Source: Candidatus Eiseniibacteriota bacterium (lineage in GTDB: Bacteria; Eisenbacteria; RBG-16-71-46). Taken from it: a stretch of 64,000 nt of DNA. The notes beneath the pieces were generated by a model. It ran no database searches and was not told the origin of the DNA. It saw nothing but the letters and a program-made list of their open reading frames with translations. How positions within the stretch are numbered: the first letter of the stretch is position 1; the number at the start of each line of letters is the position of its first letter. This document shows positions 30,737 to 38,927 of the stretch, piece after piece. The stretch is taken from assembly GCA_016710095.1 (NCBI GenBank), contig JADJLL010000004.1:1-64000 (forward strand), written 5' to 3'. A program made the position numbers and the translations under genes.

Positions 30737-30762
30737 CGTCGATTCATCGCCGTGGCGTGCGA

Positions 30763-32406
30763 TCAGCGCGCGATCACGAGCCTCTGGACCAGCGGACGGC
30801 CCGCCACGCGGACGCGGGCGAAGTACACCCCCGCCGCGGCCGCGCGTCCCGCGGAGTCGCGCCCGTCCCACTCGATCGTCGTCCGGCCCATGTCGTGCGC
30901 CGGAAGCGCGAGCTCGCGCACGCGGCGTCCGGAGACGTCCAGCAGCTCGACGCGCGTCCCGGCGCCGAGGGCTTCGGACAACTGCAGCGTCAGGTGCACG
31001 TGGCCCGTGCTCGGCAGCGGCCACGCTCCCGCCCAGCGCGAGCCGGTGACCGCGGCATCCTCGACCCCGGTGAACTGCATCACGAGCGACGGCGTCGGCG
31101 TGACGCGATCGGCGAAGTCGGTCGCGCAGTCGTCCGTGTCCGCGTTCGGACTGTTGCGCTCGAGCGAGTGCAGCGCCGGCACGGCGGGACGGGCGTGCAC
31201 GCCGGGATAGCTCGCGTTCTTGTACGTGACCACGTCCACGACCGTGTTCGCGCGATCGAGCACGAGCACGGCGTCACCGCTGTTCGGGATGTTGAAGCCG
31301 ATGTTCGGAGCCCAGCCCGTGAACGGGAGCATGTCCGGCGTGCCGCCGTCGCTGCTCGTGCACTCGGCGCCCGCGCGCAGGCCGTTCTCGGAGAGGAACG
31401 TCGCGCCGCGGAAGGCGACGACGAACGCGTTGCCCGGCTCGAGGAGCGTGCCCGAGGGGAACCGCGCCATGGCTTCGTTCACGCCCGGCGTCTCGGCGTC
31501 GCCGATCTTGAACTGGTTCAGCGGCAGCACGCTCTGCGAGACGTTCACGATCTCGAGCCACTGCGAGTTCACGCCGCCTTCGAAGAACTCCTCGTTCACC
31601 ACGATCGGCGAGATACGCGCCGCGGCCGTCGAAATACGCGTCGAGCGAGTGGTCCACGACACCGTCGACGGGTTCGGTCAGCGTGCCTGCCCGACCGCGA
31701 GCGCGTATTGCGTCACCACGTCCGCCGCGCGCGACGCGTTGCCGTCGCCGGCGGGAAGCACGTCGTCGGAAGCGTTCGACAGGAACGACGCCGCGCAGAT
31801 CCGGATCGGATCCGCCGGCACGAAGGCGAACCCGAGCGCCGCCCACGGCACCGAGATCTCGCACACGCCCGAGGCGTTCACGGCCGCCACGGCGCCCACG
31901 TACTCGTTGCCGTACGGGTCCACGACCCGCGCGCCGAGGCCGCTGCCGAAGCGCGTCTGGACGAGGTACTCCCACGCGGCCTCCGGCGTGACGCCGGCCG
32001 CGTCGGTGCCCACGAAGTTCGTGCCGCCGAGTCCGGTGAAGCGGTTGAGGTCGAACGACACCTGCACCTGCCAAGCGCTGTCCCCCGCGACCGTCACCGG
32101 TCCGGCGCAACGTGCGAGCAGGTAGAGATGGTCGTGATCGCCGCTCACGCGCAGCTGCGTGAGGTCGCACGCACGAGCGGCGGCCGAGCCGCGCGCGTCA
32201 CCCGTGGCGTCGCGCCAGACGAGTTCGCCCGCGCCGTCGGAGCGGCGGGCGATGCGCGCGGTGTTGTCCGAAGGCGGCAACTGGCCGAACCAATCGGCGG
32301 CGTCGCCGTCCACGACGATGCCCGCGCGGGCGATTGCCGGCGCGAGCAGGGTCGAAACGAGGAGCAGTGAAAGAAGCGCGAGTCCGCGCGGCCGCGAACG
32401 GGTCAT
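30763..32406 (-). pseudogene. Secreted lamin-tail-domain protein with FlgD-like C-terminus, two frameshifts
   Basis: ATG 32406 overlaps the pilX stop (ATGA), then a signal peptide (LALLSLLLVSTLLAPAIARA). Residues about 25-235 form a CBM9/DOMON-like beta domain opening IVVDGDAADWFGQLPP. Frame changes near 31682 and 31630 lead through TLTEPVDGVVDHSLDAYFD into a lamin-tail domain (VVNEEFFEGGVNSQWLEIVN, FTGWAPNIGFNIPNSGDAVL), and then a FlgD-like domain (GTRVELLDVSGRRVRELAL) to the stop at 30763. Without the shifts it reads as two open frames, 32406-31678 and 31662-30763. It is coupled to the minor pilin genes, so it may be an exported or pilus-presented surface protein. Confidence 0.65.
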
Positions 32407-33641
32407 GGCAGTTCTCTCCAGGAAAGCGTCACGAACTGGCCGCCGTAACGGGCCAGCGCCTGCGAAATGGCGTCACTGCTGTAGAGGATCGTCGCGCCAC
32501 CGTTGTGGCGGACCTGCGAGCGGCCCTTCACGATCACGCCACCGAGGATCCACGCGGTGCCGTTCAGGTTGAGGTCGCCTTCGACGTAGAGCAGGCCGCG
32601 ATACGAGAACGTGGCGTTCGCGGTGAGATCGCCGTCGACGTACAACATGCCTTCGCCGTCGCCACCGTGAATGCCGATGTTCGTGGATTGGTTGCCCACC
32701 ACGGCGTCGCCGTCGATGTAGTAGATGCCGTTCAGATTGGCGGGCGCGGTCGAGACCGGGGCGCCGATCCACGACAGGAAGTTCGCCTGCGTCATGCCGA
32801 GCGCGTCCCACGGGCCGGAGTAGAAGCCCGTCTGGTTGCTCACGTTCGCGGGCGTGCCGGCCTGCGTCGCGGATCCACCATTCGTGGTGGCCCCGGTCGT
32901 CCACGAGCCCGGCAGGTTGCCCGAGCCGGTCTCGTCGTCGATGCAGTGGCTCAGGTCGCCCGGCATCGTGCCGCGGCCGTTGTCGCCGTCGTTCTCGTGC
33001 GTCGACGCGCTGTGGTTGTAGCCGCACACCGCCGCCGTACCGATGAAGCGGATGTCCTGGTTCGCCGCCAGCGCGGCGCGCGCGAGCGCGTTGAACGGCT
33101 TCTGGATCACTTCGACCTGGATGCTGCGGCGGCCGGTGCCCTGCATGCCGGTCGAGGTGATCACGTAGATCGGATAGCCCGTCGACGTGTTCACCGGCTC
33201 GGACAGCGACGGGTCGTAGCGCATGACGGCGGTTCCGGCGGAGTTCGTCTTGAACTTCACCGTGAGCGCGCGGTCGCTGCGCGAAGCCGTGCTGTAGTCG
33301 AGCCAGTTGCCGATGGGCTGGCTCGTCGCGAGCCCCGTGCTGTCCGAGCCGAGCGTCGGCACCGAGCCCTGCTGGCAGGCGAAGATCTGCGCGACCGAAC
33401 GCGGGTTCGCCGCGCTCATGTTGACGTCGTCGTTGCGGATGCGCGACATGGCTTCGCTCACGCCGGCCTCCGCCACGTTGAGCGCCTGCGCGCCGCGGAC
33501 GTTGTAGCCCACCGCGCGCCGGTCCAAGTTCGCGCTCGTCATCATCATGATGCCGAGCACGGTGAGCACGAGCAGCACGAGCAGGGAGATGGCGAGCGCC
33601 ACGCCCTTCTCGTCGCGGGACAGCCGGAGTGAATCCTTCAC
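32403..33641 (-). CDS. PilX-like minor pilin / pilus assembly protein (cassette 1)
   Basis: 412 aa from GTG 33641 with AGGAG seven bases upstream; farther upstream frames are out-of-register pilW. The N-terminus DEKGVALAISLLVLLVLTVL is a class III prepilin-like leader and helix without the usual Glu at +5, as in PilX/GspK-type pilins. It is followed by LNVAEAGVSEAMSRIR. The C-terminal half is unusual: repeating strands YVDGDLTANATFSYRGLLYV-type, predicted to form a beta-solenoid. The family helps start type IV pilus assembly. Twelve bases separate it from pilW; its stop overlaps the lamin-tail gene. A paralogue lies at 37695-38927. Confidence 0.8.
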   Translation of the reverse strand: MKDSLRLSRDEKGVALAISLLVLLVLTVLGIMMMTSANLDRRAVGYNVRGAQALNVAEAGVSEAMSRIRNDDVNMSAANPRSVAQIFACQQGSVPTLGSDSTGLATSQPIGNWLDYSTASRSDRALTVKFKTNSAGTAVMRYDPSLSEPVNTSTGYPIYVITSTGMQGTGRRSIQVEVIQKPFNALARAALAANQDIRFIGTAAVCGYNHSASTHENDGDNGRGTMPGDLSHCIDDETGSGNLPGSWTTGATTNGGSATQAGTPANVSNQTGFYSGPWDALGMTQANFLSWIGAPVSTAPANLNGIYYIDGDAVVGNQSTNIGIHGGDGEGMLYVDGDLTANATFSYRGLLYVEGDLNLNGTAWILGGVIVKGRSQVRHNGGATILYSSDAISQALARYGGQFVTLSWRELP

Positions 33642-33652
33642 GTTCCGCTCTC

Positions 33653-36600
33653 CTATCGAATGAAGATCACGAGCGCGCCTGTCGACGCGCCGGACTTCAC
33701 GCCGACCGCGAGGTCGGACAGGTAGGGTCCCGCCGGCGTCGTCGGATTGACGCCGTAGTTGAAGTTCGAGGTCGTGGTCGCCGGCACCATGTTCACGACG
33801 GCGCCGTTCGACGGATCCACGCCCGTGCTGGGCAGCGTGCGCACGTCGAGGTAGTAGATCGTGACGCCTCCGCCGTACGAGCCTTCCGCCGTGCGCCAGC
33901 CCACGACCAGGTCCTGGATGCTCTGCGTCGCGCCCATGTCGGCCATCGTGATGCTCATGACGATGCCGCTCGCGTCGACCGTCCGGTCGTGGCTGAAGTA
34001 CCAGTACGTCGGCACGCTGTAGTTGCGCAGGTACTTGAGCTGACCCTGGCTCGTGCTCCTCTGCGTGCCGAACACGACGTCCAGCTTGCCGTCCCCGTTC
34101 ACGTCGGAGACACCGATCGCCGTGACCGCGCCGTCGAGCGACGAGATCGTGCTCTTCCAGATGAAGCGGTTGCCGTTCACGCGGCCCGTGCACTTGAAGA
34201 GCATCACTTCGCCCATGTACGAGCTGGTCTTCGTGCCCACGATGAGATCCTTCACGCCGTCGCCGTCGAAGTCGGCGAGCGCCATGCAGGTCACTTCGCC
34301 CATGCTCGAGCCGGGCACGCCGCCCGCGGTCGGATAGACCTCCTGGCGCGTGTACGTGGGCGTCGTCGTGTTGCTGTTCTGCCAGACCTCGACGGTGCCT
34401 CGCCCGCTCACCGTGGACTTGGTGCCCACGATGATGTCGGGGTAGGCGCCGCCCGAGCAGTCGTACGTGAGCACGGCCTGCACGTCGCCGGCGTCGGCCG
34501 TCGTGTACGCCTGGCCCGAGGAATACGTGCTCGGGATGTAGCCCTCGTTGCCGTTCGAGGCCTGCGAGTACCAGACGAAGAAGTTGCCCGTGGCCGCCTT
34601 CTTCGTGCCGGTCACGAGATCCGGCCGGCGGATCAGGTCGTTGCGGTCGAGCGTGTCGAGCGCCATCGCCATGACGGCGTTCGGCGCCGAGCGCACGTAG
34701 CCGGAGCCCGCGGGTGATGCCGGCGACGGATAGAAGAGCGGCGTCGGCGAGTTGCCGGGGTACTGGTTGAACCACGCGGACACCTGGTCCGCGCCGCCGG
34801 CGTCGGCGCCGAGCACGATGTCGGCGTCGCGGCGCGCGTCCTCCGTGTGGTTGCCGTTCCACTCCTTCTCGAGCAGGTCGCTCGACGCGAGGCTCAGCAC
34901 GCGGCTCGCGTTGAGCGAGATCACGGTGTAGCTCGACATGCCGAAGTTCTTGCCCGTGAGCGTCTGGTTCGCCTGCAGCCACAGGTTGCCGATCGAGGTG
35001 GAGTTCGTCGGGAAGAACCCGGCGGGCGGCACGATGAACACGGAGTACGCGTTCACGCGCGGCGGATCGTTCGCCGGCACCGCGATGTCGTAGTTGCCCG
35101 AGCCGTCGGTGTACGCGTAGCCCTGCACCGTGACACCGCCGTCGGTCGTCACGCCGACCCAGACGTTGCCGAGGCCGGCCTCGGCGCCGTCGGCGACGCC
35201 GTTGCGGTTGTTGTCGCGGAATACTTGGCCACGGATCGTGCCGTTGCTCGAGCGCTGCATGCCGAACGTGTGGCTCGCCGTGCCGCCGTTGGTCATCGTG
35301 CCCGTGCGCGGATTGGCCGTCGTCGCGGCCATCGAATCGGGCACGTCGCAGGAGACCGAGTAGTTCGCCGCGGACGCGAACAGCTGCGCGTCGCCGCTGG
35401 CGTCCGTGTACGCCTCGACGTCGCCCGGATCGAGTTCGAACTCGATGCCGGCCAGCGACGCTTCGCCTGCGTCCTGCGTGCCGTTGCCGTCGGCGTCCTC
35501 GAACGCGTGCACGTTCACCCAGCCGCCGGCACGCGCGGTGTCCGCGAACGAGTGCGACGCGGGCGCGCTCGCGACCGTGATCTGCACGCTGTCGGGGCTC
35601 GAGTAGACGCCGTAGCCCGAAGGCGGCGTGTGACGCAGGCCGTAGCTGCCGTTCGGCACGCGAATGGCCCAGTAGCCGAGCGACGACGTGTATCCGATGT
35701 AGCTGCCGAGGCGCACGGTGGCGCCGGCGAGACCGGGTTCGCCCGAGTCCTGCGTCCGGCTGCGGTTGAGGTCGTCGTACACGTAGCCACTCACCGTGTA
35801 CGTGGCGACGCCCCAGTCGGGCACGCTGCGCATGGAGTTGATCTGCGTGGACAGCGTCGTCGCCGGGTAGTTGCCGTTCCCGTCGCGCTTCGACGACGGC
35901 ACGGTCACCTTCACTTCGACGCGCTCGATGTCCTGGATCTGGGCCGCCGGCACCGGGCCGTTGTTCCAGTTCCACGGCGTCGAACTGCCGCGCAGGTACA
36001 CGGTGAAGAGCGGCGGCACCGAACCACCGGGACGGCTCACGAGCGCGACGCGCTCCTGAGCGCCACCGTTGTTGCCGAGCGAGTTGCCGGACGAATCGCC
36101 GTACACCTCGCGCACGAGCACGTAGTCGTTCGGGTTGGGAGTCATGCGCGCGTCGGCGCCCTGCGCCGCGGCGATGTCGCCCGCGTCCACCGCGCCGTCG
36201 TTGTTCACGTCGAGCGTGTAGCGCACGAGCTCGGCGCCGGTGCGGTACTTGGCCGGCGGCTCCCAGTCGGTGCCGTCGAGCGGATGCGGCTTCGGCGAGC
36301 CCGCGGGGTCGTACGCCTGCGGCGACATGCGGCGCGCGATCAGCGTGTCGGGCCACGGCGCCATGTTCTCGGACAGGACGATCTGGGTGGAGTCCACGTA
36401 CGCGATCGCCGGCTGAGGTCCGCCGGGATACGACAGGTCGGCGTCGTAGCCGGCGCTGCGGATGTCGCGCGTCATGAACTCGAGCGCCGCGCGCGCGGTC
36501 TGTTCGGACGCGAGGCGCTCCGTCGCGGACTGACGCGCACGCGACGTGCGAATCACGACGACGGTGATCGCCACGGCGACGATCGCGAACACCACGAGCG

Positions 36601-36673
36601 TCACGAGGATTTCCACGAGCGTGAACCCGCCATCCCTGTCGGAGGGTCGATGGGATTTCCGGAGTTCGAGCAT
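33653..36673 (-). CDS. Giant PilW-like minor pilin with SdrD-like domains and FG-GAP propeller (cassette 1)
   Basis: 1006 aa, about three times a usual PilW. The prepilin peptidase site is G16-F17 with Glu at +5 (FTLVEILVTLVVFAIV), then the pilin helix and a PilW domain to about 285. Three SdrD/Cna-B-like domains follow near 294, 384 and 476 (YVYDDLNRSRTQDSGEPGLAG; AFEDADGNGTQDAGEASL; VFRDNNRNGVADGAEAGL). From about 613 to the end there is an FG-GAP/VCBS propeller with calcium-binding repeats such as ALADFDGDGVKDLIVGTK and VNGDGKLDVVFGTQ. In known pili the propeller adhesin is a separate protein (PilY1); here it is fused to the pilin. Likely a pilus-tip adhesin. It lies two bases from pilV. 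Confidence 0.85.
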   Translation of the reverse strand: MLELRKSHRPSDRDGGFTLVEILVTLVVFAIVAVAITVVVIRTSRARQSATERLASEQTARAALEFMTRDIRSAGYDADLSYPGGPQPAIAYVDSTQIVLSENMAPWPDTLIARRMSPQAYDPAGSPKPHPLDGTDWEPPAKYRTGAELVRYTLDVNNDGAVDAGDIAAAQGADARMTPNPNDYVLVREVYGDSSGNSLGNNGGAQERVALVSRPGGSVPPLFTVYLRGSSTPWNWNNGPVPAAQIQDIERVEVKVTVPSSKRDGNGNYPATTLSTQINSMRSVPDWGVATYTVSGYVYDDLNRSRTQDSGEPGLAGATVRLGSYIGYTSSLGYWAIRVPNGSYGLRHTPPSGYGVYSSPDSVQITVASAPASHSFADTARAGGWVNVHAFEDADGNGTQDAGEASLAGIEFELDPGDVEAYTDASGDAQLFASAANYSVSCDVPDSMAATTANPRTGTMTNGGTASHTFGMQRSSNGTIRGQVFRDNNRNGVADGAEAGLGNVWVGVTTDGGVTVQGYAYTDGSGNYDIAVPANDPPRVNAYSVFIVPPAGFFPTNSTSIGNLWLQANQTLTGKNFGMSSYTVISLNASRVLSLASSDLLEKEWNGNHTEDARRDADIVLGADAGGADQVSAWFNQYPGNSPTPLFYPSPASPAGSGYVRSAPNAVMAMALDTLDRNDLIRRPDLVTGTKKAATGNFFVWYSQASNGNEGYIPSTYSSGQAYTTADAGDVQAVLTYDCSGGAYPDIIVGTKSTVSGRGTVEVWQNSNTTTPTYTRQEVYPTAGGVPGSSMGEVTCMALADFDGDGVKDLIVGTKTSSYMGEVMLFKCTGRVNGNRFIWKSTISSLDGAVTAIGVSDVNGDGKLDVVFGTQRSTSQGQLKYLRNYSVPTYWYFSHDRTVDASGIVMSITMADMGATQSIQDLVVGWRTAEGSYGGGVTIYYLDVRTLPSTGVDPSNGAVVNMVPATTTSNFNYGVNPTTPAGPYLSDLAVGVKSGASTGALVIFIR

Positions 36674-36675
36674 GC

Positions 36676-37089
36676 TCAGCGCCTCACATAGGTGGTGGCC
36701 ACGACGCTCGAGGCCGTCGATTTGCCGGCTCCGGAGAACGTGACGGTGACGTCGACCCGCTTGAGGTTGTCGAGCGGGGCATTCATGGCGGTGACCGTGT
36801 AGAAGCGATGCCAGCGGCCGCTGCCCAGCGACTCCGTCGCGGTACCCGCGGGATGCCTTCCCACGGTGAGCGTCGAGTCCGACCAGGTCTTGCCGGTCAG
36901 CTGCTCGATCTTTTCCTGCGAGTAGTCGTTCGCCGCGGTCAGCAGGTGGTCCTGCGCCATCGCGCGCGTGCCGGCGGGGAACATCCGCGCGACGGCGAGC
37001 ACACCGACCGAGAGGATGACGAGGGCGACGAGCACCTCGACGAGCGACATGCCGGCTTCGCGGCGCGCGTGTGAGCGGGGCGTGCGCAT
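36676..37089 (-). CDS. PilV-like minor pilin (cassette 1)
   Basis: 137 aa from ATG 37089, with AGGAG upstream. The prepilin site is G13-M14 with Glu at +5 (MSLVEVLVALVILSVGVLAV), followed by ARMFPAGTRAM and a small beta domain ending TTYVRR. Class III signal; processed by the prepilin peptidase at the inner membrane and placed in the pilus tip complex. It sits between fimT and pilW. The paralogue at 41852-42265 shares FPAGT, LTVGRHPAG/LSIGRHPAG and the same C-terminal STYVR. Confidence 0.85.
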   Translation of the reverse strand: MRTPRSHARREAGMSLVEVLVALVILSVGVLAVARMFPAGTRAMAQDHLLTAANDYSQEKIEQLTGKTWSDSTLTVGRHPAGTATESLGSGRWHRFYTVTAMNAPLDNLKRVDVTVTFSGAGKSTASSVVATTYVRR

Positions 37090-37097
37090 GCGCTCTC

Positions 37098-37535
37098 CTA
37101 CCGGACCAGCACGATGCCCGAGAGCTGGATGCTCACGGTGTCGCGCTGTCCCGTCGGGTCCTTCAGGATGATGTACTGCGAGGAGGAAGCACGGCCGTCG
37201 GTCGAGATCGTGAAACCGGCGCCGCTGCCGGTCGCGTACGTGATGTCGCGCGGAAGATCCCAGTGGTTCGTGACCGTGCCGTTGTGCACGTGGAAGTCGC
37301 CGGCACCCGACGAGTCGATCGCGAAGTGGATCGTCTGCGTTTCGCGCGTGGACATCGCGCGCGAGCGCAGGTTCTGGATCGACGACGCGATCTCGTGCGA
37401 CGCACTCTTGAGCGCGCTCGAGCGCATGTAGTTCCGGTAGGCCGGAACCGACATCGCGAACAACACTCCCGTGATCGAGACGACGATCAGGAGTTCGATG
37501 AGACTGAAGCCAGCGGACCGTCGGGGCACGGACAT
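37098..37535 (-). CDS. FimT/GspH-like minor pilin (cassette 1)
   Basis: 145 aa from ATG 37535. The leader is MSVPRRSAG followed by FSLIELLIVVSITGVLFAM with Glu at +5, then a GspH/FimT-type beta domain (RSRAMSTRETQTIHFAID, DGRASSSQYIILKD) and the closing VSIQLSGIVLVR. FimT proteins belong to the tip-priming complex of type IV pili, and some bind DNA during uptake. It is the first gene of the second-transcribed cassette; the 160 bases upstream are AT-richer than the surroundings and may hold a promoter. Confidence 0.85.
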   Translation of the reverse strand: MSVPRRSAGFSLIELLIVVSITGVLFAMSVPAYRNYMRSSALKSASHEIASSIQNLRSRAMSTRETQTIHFAIDSSGAGDFHVHNGTVTNHWDLPRDITYATGSGAGFTISTDGRASSSQYIILKDPTGQRDTVSIQLSGIVLVR

Positions 37536-37559
37536 GCTTACACTCCACGCGGGAAGGCG

Positions 37560-37694
37560 CCCTGTTCGGGCAGTCGATCACGTGGTGTGTAGTTCGACGC
37601 GTGGGAGCACGCACATCACGGCGAAATGATTATCAGTGGGGGATTTACGAAGATATTCCGCGAGTGCGGGCGCACTCTCACGAAAGACCGTGCT
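37560..37694 (-). promoter_or_regulatory. Possible promoter region of pilin cassette 1
   Basis: The segment between pilX2 and fimT1 is noticeably AT-richer. On the minus strand GATAAT (about 37629-37634) could be a -10 element for fimT1; no good -35 is seen at the right distance. A six-base stem (GAGTGC/GCACTC, 37662-37677) just past the pilX2 stop may be a weak terminator. Confidence 0.3.
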
Positions 37695-38927
37695 TCACCG
37701 CACCTCTCGCCACGAGAGCGTGATGATCTCGCGGAGGGCGCGGCCGAGCGCGCGATTGATGGCGTCGCGGCTGTAGACCATCGCAGGTCCGTTCGTCAGC
37801 GTGCACGTGCTTTCGGAACGTCCACGCACGACCACGGCCCCGACGACGGTGCCGGTGGCCTCCGAAGTGAAGTCGCCTTCGACGTAGATGAGACCGCGGA
37901 AGGCGACGAGCCCGGTCAGGTGGAGATCGCCGTCCACGTAGAGGATGCCCTCGCCCGTGAGCGCGTCCACGTCGAACGCCTGGAGCCCGTTCTGGATCGA
38001 ACTGTCGTCGTCCAGCCAGACGACGCCGTCCCAGTTCACGGGCGCCGTCGTGTGCGTTCCGAGCATCGTGACGAACTCCGTGCGCGTCATGCCGAGCAGT
38101 TCCCACGGCCCGTCGTAGAACCCCGATTGCGCTTCGATCGTCGCGGTCGGGATGCCGGCGATCTGCGCGCCGTTGTTCGTGACGCTTCCCCCCGACCAGA
38201 TACCCGGGAGATTGCCCATGCCGACCTCGTGATGCACGCATGAGGGCGAACCCGTGCGGCCGAGCGCGGCGTCCTCGAAGCCGGTGTCGGCGGCGTGCTG
38301 GTATCCGCAGATCGAGGCGTCGCCTTCCAGGTGCACGTCCACGCCGGAGCACAACGCCGCGTTGACGTTGAGGTGGTGCGGCTTCCAGATGAACTCCGCC
38401 TGGATCCGTGTGCGGTCGCCGTTGATCTTCCCGGTGGACGTGACGCGGTAGACCGGCATGCCGCAAGTCGTGTTGAGCATGGGCGACTGCTCGTCGTCGT
38501 ACCGCACGATCGCGCCCGTGTCGGGATCGCGGCGGAAACCGAGCGTGAGCACATCCTCGCCACGCGTGGCGGAGCTGTAGTCGAGCCAGTCTCCCGGCGG
38601 CTGCGCCGTGGCGAGAGCCGTGGTGTCGTCCCCCACCGAAGGCACGAGCCCGCTCGTCGTGAGGAAGATCTGCACGGCCGAAGCCTCGACGTCTTCGTTC
38701 AACGCGATCTCTCCGGTGCGCATGCGCGAAACGACCTCGGCGACACCGGCGTCCGCGGCGCTCAACGCACGGGAGGTGCGCAGGCCATGTCCGCTGATCT
38801 TGCGCTGGGTGGACAGGTTCTGCATGACGGCCGACGCGAGCAGGCTGATCACCAACAGCACCACGATCGCCATGACCAGCGCAACGCCCCGTTCGTTCCG
38901 CGGCCCGGTTTCCATGGCGGCGCTCAT
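37695..38927 (-). CDS. PilX-like minor pilin / pilus assembly protein (cassette 2)
   Basis: 410 aa. ATG 38927 overlaps the pilW2 stop (ATGA). The N-terminal helix NERGVALVMAIVVLLVISLL is followed by ALSAADAGVAEVVSRMR, and a C-terminal solenoid-like region has strands such as GEGILYVDGDLHLTGLVAFR and LIYVEGDF. Domain order and many positions match pilX1 (WLDYS, GFYDGPWELLGMT versus GFYSGPWDALGMT, YSRDAINRALGR versus YSSDAISQALAR, final TLSWRE). This shows duplication. Same presumed role in pilus initiation. The frame upstream is out-of-register pilW2. Confidence 0.8.
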   Translation of the reverse strand: MSAAMETGPRNERGVALVMAIVVLLVISLLASAVMQNLSTQRKISGHGLRTSRALSAADAGVAEVVSRMRTGEIALNEDVEASAVQIFLTTSGLVPSVGDDTTALATAQPPGDWLDYSSATRGEDVLTLGFRRDPDTGAIVRYDDEQSPMLNTTCGMPVYRVTSTGKINGDRTRIQAEFIWKPHHLNVNAALCSGVDVHLEGDASICGYQHAADTGFEDAALGRTGSPSCVHHEVGMGNLPGIWSGGSVTNNGAQIAGIPTATIEAQSGFYDGPWELLGMTRTEFVTMLGTHTTAPVNWDGVVWLDDDSSIQNGLQAFDVDALTGEGILYVDGDLHLTGLVAFRGLIYVEGDFTSEATGTVVGAVVVRGRSESTCTLTNGPAMVYSRDAINRALGRALREIITLSWREVR

